Positions 43,800 to 54,775 are shown, counted from the stretch's first letter. The stretch is 64,000 nt of DNA from Flavobacteriia bacterium (GCA_026391005.1 JAPLEV010000013.1:1-64000); one strand, 5' to 3'. Notes: generated by a model not told the origin, from the letters alone. Translations and numbers: made by a program.

Positions 43800-44252
43800 T
43801 TATAACTTTCCGAGTGCTTCCTTTGTAAATGAAGCGATAAGTTTACCATCCGCTTTTCCGGCTAACTTAACGGAAAGCATTCCCATTACCTTACCTATGT
43901 CATGTAATCCTTTAGCTCCGGTTGAAGCAATGGCGCTATCAACCTCCTTTTTAACATCTTCATCGCTCAGCATTTTTGGGAGATATTCTTCAATAACCTT
44001 AGCTTGAACCAGCTCATCATGCGCTAAATCGGGCCTATTCTGAGTGATATACAACGCATAGGTTTCCATTCGCTGCTTATATAATTTCAAGCATATTTTG
44101 ATTGCTGTATCATCACTAACTTCTGAGGACCCACCAGCAGTAGCTTCGAGTAAAATTTTAGATTTAATATCTCTTAAAGCAGACAAACGATCTTTATCGC
44201 GTGCTAACATTGCCGTTTTTATTGCATCATTTATCTCTGTGGCTAGGCTCAT
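43800..44252 (-). CDS. GatB/YqeY domain-containing protein
   Basis: 150 aa; 'MLARDKDRLSALRDIKSKILLEAT ... DIGKVMGMLSVKLAGKADGKLI'. Confidence 0.92.
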   Translation of the reverse strand: MSLATEINDAIKTAMLARDKDRLSALRDIKSKILLEATAGGSSEVSDDTAIKICLKLYKQRMETYALYITQNRPDLAHDELVQAKVIEEYLPKMLSDEDVKKEVDSAIASTGAKGLHDIGKVMGMLSVKLAGKADGKLIASFTKEALGKL

Positions 44253-45935
44253 TTAGTCAACATTATCGTGAAGGAAATTATTATTTCTTAATCCCGATCC
44301 CGACTGGTCATCAGACAAGCCAAACCGTGATACATTATTCTCATTACTAGGAGTATTGATATCGATTTGAATATTGCGTCTAACAAAAGCTGGCTCATTC
44401 TCAAATTCAGAAATACCATTTGGATTTTTTAATTTAGAAGTGTAAGCGTGAATTTTCGCATTTCTTTCATCGGACTTTTTTTGCTGCTCCTCCGGCGAAA
44501 GAATTACCTGTGAATTTGATTCATTTATGCTATTTTCTAAACTATCCTCCAAAACATGACGAATTATTTTAGGAATAACTTCAGCGTTCGAGCTGTCGGA
44601 ATTAATATTCCAAACCAACGGATGGGTAGAGGATAAATCACTAGTGCCATCAGAATCCGCAATATTAATATCCTTTATTTCATTATCACTTGAATTGAGG
44701 GAGTAATCGTCACCAGAATTAGTCTCTGAATCAAACAAATCGAAGGATACGTTATTTACACCTTGGTTAGACGTAAATTCCTGTTTCTCCATATTAATTG
44801 AATCAGCTTCATTAATATCCTTACTCTTCAAAAAAGGCTCCCTTGCTAAAACATCACCCATATTTTCAACGACTGGGCTATCTATCGGGGAAGTCATTGT
44901 ATTCGTTATTTCCTTCTTTGAATCGTCGGAAAGTGAAACAACATTTCGTTCTGGCAATGCCTCAAATCCTGTGTAAGGAGCAGATGAAAAACCTGTTGCT
45001 ATTAGCGTAATACTAAGGCGATTTCCTAAACTTGCATCATAACCATGCCCCCAGATAACATCAGCGGTTGCACCTGCAGCGTCTTGAATAAAATCAGTAA
45101 TATTTGTAATTTCATCCATCATAACTTCCATATCGCCATAAGTAATATTCAACAAGACATATTTAGCCCCATTGATATTATTTTCATTTAACAGCGGTGA
45201 GTTCAATGCAGACTGTACTACCTCCATCGCACGATTTTCTCCTTCAGCCGAGGCGCTACCCATAATTGCATGACCACTATTCCGCAATACCGTATTTACA
45301 TCGTTAAAGTCGACATTAACCAATCCTGTTACAGAGATAACTTCCGCAATTCCTTTTGCCGCTACAGTCAATACATTATCTGCTTCAGCAAAAGCTTTTG
45401 TGAGTGACATATTTTTGCCAAATTCTCTTAGTTTCTCATTATTAATAATTAACAGCGTGTCAACATTTTGGCGCATTTTTTCTAAGCCCTCTTCTGCTTG
45501 CAATCTACGTTTTCTACCTTCAAAATCAAATGGAATGGTAACAATTCCAACGGTTAGAATACCAAGATCTTTTGCGACCTGAGCAATTACTGGAGCGGCT
45601 CCTGTCCCAGTTCCCCCGCCCATACCTGCAGTAACAAAAACCATCTTAGTATTTTTGGATAGCACTTCCCTTAAGTCCTCAATATTTTCAATAGCTGCAT
45701 TCATTCCAACTTCTGGAATCATACCAGCTCCCCTTCCCTCTGTAAGCGTTGGGCCTAATTGTATTTTATGAGGAACCGGTGAAATATCTAGTGCTTGTCG
45801 ATCTGTATTGCAAACAATAAAATCTACTCCAACAATTCCTTGATTAAACATGTGGTTCACAGCATTACTTCCGCCCCCACCTACTCCGATTACTTTAATA
45901 ATTGAGGACATTTCTTTAGGCAAATCAAATTCCAT
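44253..45935 (-). CDS. ftsZ: Cell division protein FtsZ
   Basis: GVGGGGSNAVNHM, GMGGGTGTGAAPVIA; 560 aa with a long C-terminal linker. Confidence 0.97.
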   Translation of the reverse strand: MEFDLPKEMSSIIKVIGVGGGGSNAVNHMFNQGIVGVDFIVCNTDRQALDISPVPHKIQLGPTLTEGRGAGMIPEVGMNAAIENIEDLREVLSKNTKMVFVTAGMGGGTGTGAAPVIAQVAKDLGILTVGIVTIPFDFEGRKRRLQAEEGLEKMRQNVDTLLIINNEKLREFGKNMSLTKAFAEADNVLTVAAKGIAEVISVTGLVNVDFNDVNTVLRNSGHAIMGSASAEGENRAMEVVQSALNSPLLNENNINGAKYVLLNITYGDMEVMMDEITNITDFIQDAAGATADVIWGHGYDASLGNRLSITLIATGFSSAPYTGFEALPERNVVSLSDDSKKEITNTMTSPIDSPVVENMGDVLAREPFLKSKDINEADSINMEKQEFTSNQGVNNVSFDLFDSETNSGDDYSLNSSDNEIKDINIADSDGTSDLSSTHPLVWNINSDSSNAEVIPKIIRHVLEDSLENSINESNSQVILSPEEQQKKSDERNAKIHAYTSKLKNPNGISEFENEPAFVRRNIQIDINTPSNENNVSRFGLSDDQSGSGLRNNNFLHDNVD

Positions 45936-45963
45936 AACGTTAATTTAGTTTATTTATAATTTA

Positions 45964-47301
45964 TTAATCTTCATCAAATAATCGAGGTAACTTATCAAGA
46001 ATTTTATTAAAGAAGTTCCCTCTCAGCTTCGGATCATTATGCGTAATTATTTTATTTTTTTGAGGTGAGATTGACTCTTCTGGTTGCGAGTACTCTAAAT
46101 TCTCGAAACCTTTTATCACCAATCCAATACCAGTAGAATACATCGGACTAACCAAGTTATCCATTTGATTAGTATTGGCAAGGTGTTCTGTTGGGTAACC
46201 AATTCGAGTATCAAAACCTGTTGTATATTCAAAAAGCTGCGTTAAATGTTGCATTTGAGCCCCCCCTCCTGTAACAACAATTCCCGCTAAAACCTTTTTA
46301 CTGAATCCAGAGTTTTCTATTTCATAATGAACTAATTCAATAATATCCTCCATTCTTGACTGAATGATTTTTGCTAAGTTCCTTAATGTAATTTCCTTAG
46401 GGTCTTTTCCCTTTAGCCCGGGAATACAAACCACTTCATGTTCTTTACTTTCAGATGCAAATGCACTACCAAATCTTACTTTTAGATTTTCAGCATGACG
46501 ACGCATAATTTTACACCCCTCTTTTATATCGTCAGTGATAACATTTCCTCCAAACGGAATAACTGCTGTATGTCGAATTATTCCCTCATAAAATATTGCA
46601 ATATCAGTAGTTCCACCACCAATATCGACTAAAACTACTCCTTCTTCTTTCTCCTCCTCACTAAGGACAGCGTGTGCAGAGGCAATCGGTTCTAGGACAA
46701 GTGATTTAATTTGCAGACCAGCTTGCTCTATACATTTTCTAATATTTTGAACATTACTGACATGACCGGTAATGATATGGAAATTAGCTTCTAATCTAAC
46801 CCCTGCCATACCCTTAGGGTCTTTAATCCCTTGTTGGTTATCAACGATATATTCTTGAGGTAGTACATCAATAATTTCCTCTCCAGGATTCATAACTAAT
46901 TTATGCATATCCTTAACGAGAGCGTTGATATCTTCTTGGCAAATTTCATTTTCTGTATTATTCCTAGTATAGATACCTCTATGTTGCAAACTTTTGATGT
47001 GCTGACCAGCAATTCCTACGTTTACATTTTTTATTACTAAGTCACCTTCTACCCGTGATTGCGTTTCTTCCACGGCCAATTTAATTGAAGATATTGTTTT
47101 TTGAATGTTAGAAACAACACCACTCATAACACCCAATGATTCACTTTTTCCCATTGAAAGGATTTCAATTTTGCCATGGTCATTTTTACGACCAACAAAA
47201 CATGCTATTTTTGTCGTTCCGATATCTAAACCGACAACTATTTTAGAACGCTTAGCACCCGCTGGAATTTCACTATTTTCTACAAACGATTTGTCCTTCA
47301 T
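45964..47301 (-). CDS. ftsA: Cell division protein FtsA
   Basis: VVGLDIGTTKIACFVG; VLVDIGGGTTDIAIF. Confidence 0.96.
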   Translation of the reverse strand: MKDKSFVENSEIPAGAKRSKIVVGLDIGTTKIACFVGRKNDHGKIEILSMGKSESLGVMSGVVSNIQKTISSIKLAVEETQSRVEGDLVIKNVNVGIAGQHIKSLQHRGIYTRNNTENEICQEDINALVKDMHKLVMNPGEEIIDVLPQEYIVDNQQGIKDPKGMAGVRLEANFHIITGHVSNVQNIRKCIEQAGLQIKSLVLEPIASAHAVLSEEEKEEGVVLVDIGGGTTDIAIFYEGIIRHTAVIPFGGNVITDDIKEGCKIMRRHAENLKVRFGSAFASESKEHEVVCIPGLKGKDPKEITLRNLAKIIQSRMEDIIELVHYEIENSGFSKKVLAGIVVTGGGAQMQHLTQLFEYTTGFDTRIGYPTEHLANTNQMDNLVSPMYSTGIGLVIKGFENLEYSQPEESISPQKNKIITHNDPKLRGNFFNKILDKLPRLFDED

Positions 47302-48064
47302 ATTTCACTATTATCGTATTATACTTATCCCAACCTTCATGGGGCATCCCCTCTTGATAAAATACCTTTAAACGATTAAACTTATCCTTAACCTCTTCAT
47401 CAGAAATTGCCGAGCCAAATAATATAGTTTGACTGCCAACTAGCGGAATAAGCAAGAAATCTCCGTTCATTTCTAGGTAAACTTGTCCAATTAAAGCATT
47501 AAAAAATGGATCATTACAAACATAATTCGAAATTCGATAGATATCATCTAATTTTCGAATACTTTTCAAAGAATCATTGTTAATAATTTCTTTTACTGAC
47601 GCTTTTTTTAGATTTTCATTAATATAACCAGAAATTACCAAAACGCGAGCAGTATGCAAATTCGATCGATTAATAGTTAGTCCTTGATCATCCAAATAAT
47701 ATGATTGATTTGAAAGGTTAAAAATTCTAGCGATAGGTCTGCGAAGTACTACGTCGATATTCCATGTATTACCAATATTCTTGTAAACTTTAGCGCTTTT
47801 TATTTCTTCCATATTAAGAATAAATTCCTCTATTTTTTTTATGTTAATTTTATTGACTGGCGCTCCCGGCGTAAACAGCTTTTTAAATACCAAACGGTCA
47901 AACAATTCATTTTCCGTTAAGAAAGCATTTTCGCCTTGCACATGGATTAAAATAGTAGGGGGGGTTGAAATATCCTTACCATTTTCCAAATTTGCAAAAA
48001 TGAGGATTAAGATAATCGCAATTCCTAGAATCGTCCAAAAAGTAACTAAGAAAATTTTTTTCAT
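47273..48064 (-). CDS. ftsQ: Cell division protein FtsQ-like
   Basis: N-terminal TM helix, POTRA-like region; between murC and ftsA. Confidence 0.82.
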   Translation of the reverse strand: MKKIFLVTFWTILGIAIILILIFANLENGKDISTPPTILIHVQGENAFLTENELFDRLVFKKLFTPGAPVNKINIKKIEEFILNMEEIKSAKVYKNIGNTWNIDVVLRRPIARIFNLSNQSYYLDDQGLTINRSNLHTARVLVISGYINENLKKASVKEIINNDSLKSIRKLDDIYRISNYVCNDPFFNALIGQVYLEMNGDFLLIPLVGSQTILFGSAISDEEVKDKFNRLKVFYQEGMPHEGWDKYNTIIVKYEGQIVCRK

Positions 48065-49449
48065 TTTTGCGATAAATTATTAATAAATATTTCTTTGATT
48101 GGCATAACTATTCGATCAATATCTCCGGCTCCGATGGTTACAAAAATACCATTTTCAAAGTCTTTAACCCTATCAAATAATTCATCAATCGACAATAATT
48201 TTTTGTTCGAATTATCTATTAAATTGAGCAGCCAAAGAGAGCTTACACCCATAATCGGCAATTCACGAGCAGCATAAATTGGCAATAAGATCACCTCATC
48301 TAAAGCTGAAAGCGAACGAGCGAAATCAATTGCAAAATCTTTTGTTCTGGAGTATAAGTGTGGTTGAAAGACACCTGTTATTTTCTTATTCGGGTAGCGC
48401 ATTTTTATTGACGCTATTAATGCGTCTATCTCGGTAGGGTGATGCGCATAATCATCTAAAAAAAGTATTTTTTCAGTTTGAAGAATCGTTTCGAATCTTC
48501 TTTTGAGCCCAAGAAAAGATTTTAGTCCTTCTTTAATAACCTCAGAAGATAAAATATCTAATTCTTTTAAAAGTGCGATACAGGCAAGCGCATTCTCAGC
48601 ATTATGAATTCCCGCAAGTCCAAGTTTAATATGATCCCATATTTCGCCCTTTAATCGAATATCGCAATATGGAACATCATTTTCGAAATACAACCTTTCA
48701 ATTGTGTAATCTGCAGTCGATGAGAATAAACCATATGTTATTTTCCTCGCAGCCGTTTGTAAGGATAGTCCTTCTTTAATAACCAATAAGCCGTTCGAAT
48801 CAATCTTATTTGCAAATTGTTTAAAGCCATCTAAAAAAGATTCTTTTGAGCCATAGATGTCTAAGTGATCTGGATCAACAGAGGTTACAATAGCTGAAAA
48901 GGGTGATAATTGTAAAAAAGACCGATCAAATTCATCTGCTTCTACTACAACGTATTCTGCTTCTTTGTGAAGGACTATATTAGAATTGAAATTTGTCGCT
49001 ATTGCCCCAAGAAAAGCATTAAACTTAATTGAAGAACAACTTAATATATGTGCTAAAAGCGAGCTAGTGGTTGATTTTCCGTGTGTACCTGCCACGCACA
49101 AACTTTTTGCGATTTGTGTTATCAAACCAAGAACCTCTGCCCTTTTCATAATTGTAAAATCATGCGCCATAAAATACTGGAGCATGCGATTGTCTAGTTT
49201 AACAGCTGGAGTATAAACAACTAGCACTTCCGCTTTCACCATGAATGATTCTGGAATCAAGGAAGGATCATCTAAAAAGCAAATACTACATCCTTCACTA
49301 ACTAATTCCTTTGTTAAATCAGAATCCCCCCGATCATACCCGGCAACCCTTTTTCCTTCCTGTAGAAAGTAGCGAGCTAAAGCAGACATTCCGATCCCAC
49401 CAATTCCCAAAAAGTATACTTTACTAAACGTATTTACCTCGTTAGCCAT
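48061..49449 (-). CDS. murC: UDP-N-acetylmuramate--L-alanine ligase
   Basis: Start MANEVNTFSKVYFLGIGGIGMSALARYF (49449); GTHGKSTTSS. Confidence 0.96.
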   Translation of the reverse strand: MANEVNTFSKVYFLGIGGIGMSALARYFLQEGKRVAGYDRGDSDLTKELVSEGCSICFLDDPSLIPESFMVKAEVLVVYTPAVKLDNRMLQYFMAHDFTIMKRAEVLGLITQIAKSLCVAGTHGKSTTSSLLAHILSCSSIKFNAFLGAIATNFNSNIVLHKEAEYVVVEADEFDRSFLQLSPFSAIVTSVDPDHLDIYGSKESFLDGFKQFANKIDSNGLLVIKEGLSLQTAARKITYGLFSSTADYTIERLYFENDVPYCDIRLKGEIWDHIKLGLAGIHNAENALACIALLKELDILSSEVIKEGLKSFLGLKRRFETILQTEKILFLDDYAHHPTEIDALIASIKMRYPNKKITGVFQPHLYSRTKDFAIDFARSLSALDEVILLPIYAARELPIMGVSSLWLLNLIDNSNKKLLSIDELFDRVKDFENGIFVTIGAGDIDRIVMPIKEIFINNLSQK

Positions 49450-50563
49450 TTTGATGTTTTGAATTAAAGAGTATCTTTTCGCAGGCGTTGACAATATCAA
49501 TAGTTGCATTGGGCATCCCCATATTATTTATATTCGTCGTCAATTTTAATAATAGCTCTTCTTCCTTGAGAACCTCAAAAATTTGTCGAAAAAGCGACTC
49601 TTTTGCTTCGGCATCTGTTACTAAAACGGCAGCTTCCCGATCAACTAGCACCTTAGCATTTTTTGTTTGATGATCTTCTGAAACATTTGGAGAAGGGACC
49701 AGAAACGTAGGTTTGCCAACAATACATAGCTCAGAAATAGAAGTTGCACCAGCGCGGGAAACTATAATGTCCGAGGCTGCATAAGCAAAATCCATTCGAT
49801 CAATAAATTGAACCATTTTAACATTTTTAGGGAGTGTCAACTCATTATTGAGCGTTTCAAAATAAAGTTGGCCACATTGCCAAAGTAGTTGAACATCTTG
49901 CATATCATTTAAAACAGAAAGAGCATTACAAACCGCATTATTTAGAGTTCTTGCGCCCAAACTCCCTCCCATGATAAGAATTGTTTTCTTATTACTTTCC
50001 AATCCATAAAATCGCAAGCCATCTTCCCTTTTATTGAATAAATCAACAGTTTCCGAACGAACCGGATTTCCCGTTAATATTATTTTTTCTTTTGGAAAAA
50101 AAACTTCCATATTTGGATAAGCAGTACATATTAAAGCCGCCTTCCTCGCCAGCAATAAATTGGTTTTTCCGGGAAAAGAATTTTGTTCTTGGATAATGGT
50201 TGGAACATTGATCCATCCTGCCATTTTAAGTGTTGGTCCACTTGCATAACCACCTACACCAATAACCAATTCAGGTTGAAATGACTGTATCAACTTTTTC
50301 GCTTTCCATAAACTTCCGAATAACTTGAAAGGAAGTAAAAAATTACTAAACGAAAAAGAACGTTTGAAACCAACAATATTCAAGCCCTCTATCAAATAGC
50401 CCGCTTGCGGCACTTTTTCCATTTCCATTTTTCCATTCGCCCCAATAAAAAGGATAGAAGCGCTTGGATTTCTCTTACGAATTTCATTTGCAATAGCGAT
50501 TGCTGGGAAAATATGCCCACCAGTTCCTCCTCCAGAAATAATTACCCTACTAATCATTTCCAT
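49442..50563 (-). CDS. murG: UDP-GlcNAc--muramyl-pentapeptide GlcNAc transferase
   Basis: RVIISGGGTGGHIFPAIAIA. Confidence 0.96.
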   Translation of the reverse strand: MEMISRVIISGGGTGGHIFPAIAIANEIRKRNPSASILFIGANGKMEMEKVPQAGYLIEGLNIVGFKRSFSFSNFLLPFKLFGSLWKAKKLIQSFQPELVIGVGGYASGPTLKMAGWINVPTIIQEQNSFPGKTNLLLARKAALICTAYPNMEVFFPKEKIILTGNPVRSETVDLFNKREDGLRFYGLESNKKTILIMGGSLGARTLNNAVCNALSVLNDMQDVQLLWQCGQLYFETLNNELTLPKNVKMVQFIDRMDFAYAASDIIVSRAGATSISELCIVGKPTFLVPSPNVSEDHQTKNAKVLVDREAAVLVTDAEAKESLFRQIFEVLKEEELLLKLTTNINNMGMPNATIDIVNACEKILFNSKHQNG

Positions 50564-51725
50564 TTTCGGCTACCATTTCAAATGCACTACTATTATTGGA
50601 TTGCTTTACAGCGAAAGATTGCACTATACCGATCGAAACACACGCCATAATTAATGCCGAACCCCCCATTGCCAAAAACGGCATATTTTGTCCTGTAACG
50701 GGCAGAAAACCAGTGCAAACTAACATATTTATACTTGCCTGAGAAAGAAGATGAAGCCCAATCGCAAGACAAACATAAGTCTCGAATAGGTTTCCTGAAT
50801 TTAAACCAATTCGAATTATTCGGAACAATAAAATCAAATATAAAAGCACTAGAATTAATGCTGAAACGAGACCAAACTCTTCAACAAAACTTGCGAAGTA
50901 GAAGTCTGCATATGCTTCAGGAAGGTATTTTTTTAATTTTCCATCGCCTACGCCTTGTCCAAAAATGGAACCATTATGAATTGCTAATTTAGCGTTTATG
51001 GCTTGTGCATTTTCTATCGAACCATCATCCGAAGCGATTTTATTCAAAATTCTATTCTCCCAAGTTTGGTAGCGGGGCAAAAAGTTAATATCTGGCAATA
51101 ACTTATGAACTCCAATTAAAATAGAAATACCTAGAATTCCTATTCCAGCGATCGTAAACAACTTGATAATGGGAACTTTTCCTATAAACAGAACAAACAT
51201 TGACAAAAGAAAAAGCATTACAGATGTTGATAAATTATCTTTAAAAATCAAAGCACAGATTACAATAATAGGCAGCATTAGAGGTCCAACACCTTGTTTC
51301 CAGTCGTTAAGTAAATCCTTTTTCTTAACTAATATTTTTGACAAGTAGAGAAATAGCGCCAATTTTGCAAAATCCGAAGATTGGAAAGTTAGGCCAATAA
51401 ACGGTATTTTTATCCACCTCCCTGCATCATTAACTTTCGCTCCAAAAAAGATTGTGAAAATCAGCAGAGCAATGGCAACATAGTAAGAGAATTTGGCAAT
51501 TTGCGAAATATATTTAGGGTCTACTTTGTGAATAAAATAAATCGAGAAAAAACCAATTAGCACATAAATAAAATGCTTAAATAAGTAATGAAAAGGTGTG
51601 CCACCTTCAATTTTAACTAAAATAGGCACAAAACTATAAACCGTTACCAATGAAAATGCTAACATCAAAAGTGTTATCATCCAAATTACTGGATCGCCTT
51701 TTAGATAGGTTAGGTATTTTCTCAT
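50550..51725 (-). CDS. ftsW: FtsW/RodA/SpoVE-family cell division protein
   Basis: Multi-TM; LPEAYADFYFASFVEEFG; located in the dcw cluster. Confidence 0.93.
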   Translation of the reverse strand: MRKYLTYLKGDPVIWMITLLMLAFSLVTVYSFVPILVKIEGGTPFHYLFKHFIYVLIGFFSIYFIHKVDPKYISQIAKFSYYVAIALLIFTIFFGAKVNDAGRWIKIPFIGLTFQSSDFAKLALFLYLSKILVKKKDLLNDWKQGVGPLMLPIIVICALIFKDNLSTSVMLFLLSMFVLFIGKVPIIKLFTIAGIGILGISILIGVHKLLPDINFLPRYQTWENRILNKIASDDGSIENAQAINAKLAIHNGSIFGQGVGDGKLKKYLPEAYADFYFASFVEEFGLVSALILVLLYLILLFRIIRIGLNSGNLFETYVCLAIGLHLLSQASINMLVCTGFLPVTGQNMPFLAMGGSALIMACVSIGIVQSFAVKQSNNSSAFEMVAENGND

Positions 51726-52186
51726 TTCGACGTTTCTAAATTTAAGAAATTTATTAGTTTGCCTATATTTTTATTTCCAAATTCGTTGTAAGAGATAAAT
51801 AGAACAATGGCTTTCGTCTTAAAGCCGTGCAATTTTTGAGATAGGGATACTAGATCAGGGACAACAACAACACCTTCTAAATCCTCACCATTAATAATTG
51901 CCTCATCGATTAAAAAATATGAAAATACCCAATCTTGGGAAGAGATTACCTTTCGACTTTTTTCAAGGCATTCATAATCAAAATAAACAAGCATCACAGG
52001 AAATGGAAATGCAATAATAGTAGACTCCAACTGAAAATTTTGAGGGTTATTCCAAGTAAAAACATCAAGTCCTTGCCATTTTCCTTGAGGACAAATTGAT
52101 GATTCAGCAAAATCGGAAAGATTTTGTAATCGATCAAGTACTAATTGAGAATCTATATTTTTCACATCTTTCACGAACCTATTCAT
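51722..52186 (-). CDS. Hypothetical protein embedded between murD and ftsW
   Basis: 154 aa; abuts the murD stop and overlaps the ftsW start by 4 nt; family not recognised. Confidence 0.75.
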   Translation of the reverse strand: MNRFVKDVKNIDSQLVLDRLQNLSDFAESSICPQGKWQGLDVFTWNNPQNFQLESTIIAFPFPVMLVYFDYECLEKSRKVISSQDWVFSYFLIDEAIINGEDLEGVVVVPDLVSLSQKLHGFKTKAIVLFISYNEFGNKNIGKLINFLNLETSK

Positions 52187-53530
52187 TTAAAGAGATTTAA
52201 CTGCTTTCTTAAACTGATTTCCTCTATCCTCATAATTTTCAAATAAATCAAAACTAGCGCAGGCAGGAGATAAAAGAACAACCTCTTCTTTCTTTCCAAG
52301 TTGATAGCCAAAAGCAACCGCTTCTAAAGCAGAGTTAGCCTCAACAATTGTCTCAACAACCCCCGAAAAAGCTTCTATTACTTTCGAATTATCGACTCCA
52401 AGGCAGATAATTGCCTTCACCTTTTGCTTTACCAAATTAATAAGTTCGCTGTAGTCATTCCCTTTATCGACTCCACCAACGATCCAAATTGTGGGTTTCT
52501 CCATACTTTCTAGAGCGAACCAAGTGGCATTGATATTAGTGGCCTTCGAGTCATTGATAAATTCGATACCATTTACCTTAGCGACAAATTCCATTCGGTG
52601 TTCGGCATTGATAAAGTCCCCAAGCGATTCTCGGACTAAATCTTTTCGTACCTCCAAAAGTCTTCCGGCGATTCCTGCAGCTAGTGCATTTTGAGTATTG
52701 TGCTTACCCTTCAAAGCTAATTCATGAATAGACATAATTAATTGTTGTTTTATATTGATTGTTAGTTGTTTCTCATCAGCATAAGCCGCCATTGCCTCTT
52801 TTTTCTTTAGCGAAAATGGAGCAATATTTACTGCTAGTTTCTTGGTTGCAAGCTCTTTTAAAATAATCTCATCATCGGCATTATAAATGAACCAATCATC
52901 CGCACCAAGATTATTTGTTATCCGAAATTTTGATTCGATATACTTGCCCATATTATATTCGTAGCGATCCAAATGATCCGGTGTAATATTGGTTAGTACA
53001 GCAATATTTGCTTTAAAATCGTGCATATCATCAAGCTGAAAAGAACTAAGTTCAAGTACGTACCATTCATGGTCTTCATGAGCTACTTGGCGGGCATAAC
53101 TTTTACCAATATTTCCGGCTAGGCCAACATCAAAGCCAGCTTTTTTAAGAATGTGATGGATGAGTAAAGTCGTGGTTGTTTTGCCATTACTGCCTGTTAT
53201 ACAAACAGTCTTGCCTTTAGAAAAAGGTTTGGCAAATTCAATTTCCGAAACAACCCTAATTCCCGCTGCACGAATTGCCTCCATAACCCTCGTTTTTTCC
53301 GGTATTCCTGGAGATTTAACAATAGTGTTTGCGGCTAAAATTTTATCTAAGTCGTGTCCCTTTTCTTCCCACAATATGTGATTAGCAATCAATTCATCTT
53401 TGAATGCTTCCTGTATAATTCCACTATCTGAAACAAAAACATCAAATCCTTTATTTTTGGCCAATAAGCTAGCTCCAACGCCACTTTCTCCGGCGCCCAA
53501 AACAACAATATTTTGACCAAAAATATTCAC
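52187..53530 (-). CDS. murD: UDP-N-acetylmuramoylalanine--D-glutamate ligase
   Basis: GTG start (TAGTG overlap with the mraY stop) giving M-NIFGQNIVVLGAGESGVGASLLAK; GSNGKTTTT. Confidence 0.95.
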   Translation of the reverse strand: MNIFGQNIVVLGAGESGVGASLLAKNKGFDVFVSDSGIIQEAFKDELIANHILWEEKGHDLDKILAANTIVKSPGIPEKTRVMEAIRAAGIRVVSEIEFAKPFSKGKTVCITGSNGKTTTTLLIHHILKKAGFDVGLAGNIGKSYARQVAHEDHEWYVLELSSFQLDDMHDFKANIAVLTNITPDHLDRYEYNMGKYIESKFRITNNLGADDWFIYNADDEIILKELATKKLAVNIAPFSLKKKEAMAAYADEKQLTINIKQQLIMSIHELALKGKHNTQNALAAGIAGRLLEVRKDLVRESLGDFINAEHRMEFVAKVNGIEFINDSKATNINATWFALESMEKPTIWIVGGVDKGNDYSELINLVKQKVKAIICLGVDNSKVIEAFSGVVETIVEANSALEAVAFGYQLGKKEEVVLLSPACASFDLFENYEDRGNQFKKAVKSL

Positions 53531-54774
53531 TATCTTAATTTTAATGTTACAATAGAAATAACTGCAAGAAGGACCGCAACAATCCAAAACCGCGATACAA
53601 TTTTAGCTTCGTGCATGCCTTTTTTCTGATAATGGTGATGAAGTGGAGCCATAAGAAAAATTCGCCTTCCTTCTCCGAATCTGCGTTTAGACAACTTAAA
53701 ATAACCAACTTGGATTATGACGGATAAATTTTCAATTAAAAAAATACCACATAGCACAGGAATCAATAATTCTTTGCGAATAGAAATTGCAAAAACAGCA
53801 ATTATTCCCCCGAGAGCGAGACTACCAGTGTCTCCCATAAAAACTTGTGCGGGATACGAATTATACCAAAGAAATCCAATGCAAGCCCCTACAAAAGCTG
53901 CAATAAAAATCACCAATTCCTCTGCCAAAGGGATATACATTACATTTAAGTAATCAGCAAAAGTTACATTAGAACTAACATATGCAAAAATCGCTAAGGC
54001 GAGGCCAATAATTGCAGAACTTCCTGTAGCAAGACCATCAAGTCCATCGGTCATATTTGCTCCGTTGGATACGGCAATAACGATAAAAATAACAACCGGA
54101 ATAAATAATAGCCAGCCATAGGATTTATTTGAATCCCCTATCAACCAATTATAATTGAACTCATTTCCTTTAAAGAAAGGAATCGTGGTAGTCATATCAT
54201 CGGTTTTAATCCATTTATAATTTTCCCCTTGGTTTTGATGATGCTTATGTGAAACAAACGTTTCTTCCTTTCCTAATTTATAATCGCTAGAGACTCTTTT
54301 GTGGACCGTAACATCATCCGAGAAATATAAAATAGACCCAACTATTAGCCCAACACCAATTTGCCCAATAATTTTAAATCTTCCTTTAAGTCCATCTTTA
54401 TTTTTCTTAAAAACTTTAATATAATCATCTAAAAATCCAATCATACCAAGCCAAACTGTTGCAATGAGCATGGTTATCACATAAATATTATGAAGTTTTG
54501 CGAAAAGGATTGTGGGAATAAATATCGCTGCGAGAATAATAATACCACCCATGGTCGGTGTGCCCGACTTTTCGATTTGTCCAGCCAAACCAAGATCCCT
54601 AACTGTTTCGCCAATTTGTTGATTACGGAGTTTATTAATTATTTTTTTTCCGAAAAGGATTGATATTATCAATGAGGAGAGCATAGCTAAAGCAGCCCTG
54701 AAGGAAATAAAATCAAACAATCCCGCACCAGGAAAATTTAATTTATCTAAGTAATCGAATAAATAATATAGCAT
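53530..54774 (-). CDS. mraY: Phospho-N-acetylmuramoyl-pentapeptide transferase
   Basis: [35 protein letters not shown]. Confidence 0.96.
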   Translation of the reverse strand: MLYYLFDYLDKLNFPGAGLFDFISFRAALAMLSSLIISILFGKKIINKLRNQQIGETVRDLGLAGQIEKSGTPTMGGIIILAAIFIPTILFAKLHNIYVITMLIATVWLGMIGFLDDYIKVFKKNKDGLKGRFKIIGQIGVGLIVGSILYFSDDVTVHKRVSSDYKLGKEETFVSHKHHQNQGENYKWIKTDDMTTTIPFFKGNEFNYNWLIGDSNKSYGWLLFIPVVIFIVIAVSNGANMTDGLDGLATGSSAIIGLALAIFAYVSSNVTFADYLNVMYIPLAEELVIFIAAFVGACIGFLWYNSYPAQVFMGDTGSLALGGIIAVFAISIRKELLIPVLCGIFLIENLSVIIQVGYFKLSKRRFGEGRRIFLMAPLHHHYQKKGMHEAKIVSRFWIVAVLLAVISIVTLKLR

Positions 54775-54775
54775 C

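Noticed and set aside
54180-54340. Insertion in MraY (roughly [27 protein letters not shown]...SNKSYGW)
   Set aside because: Bacteroidota MraY proteins are known (from memory) to carry an extra loop here, so it is probably lineage-typical.
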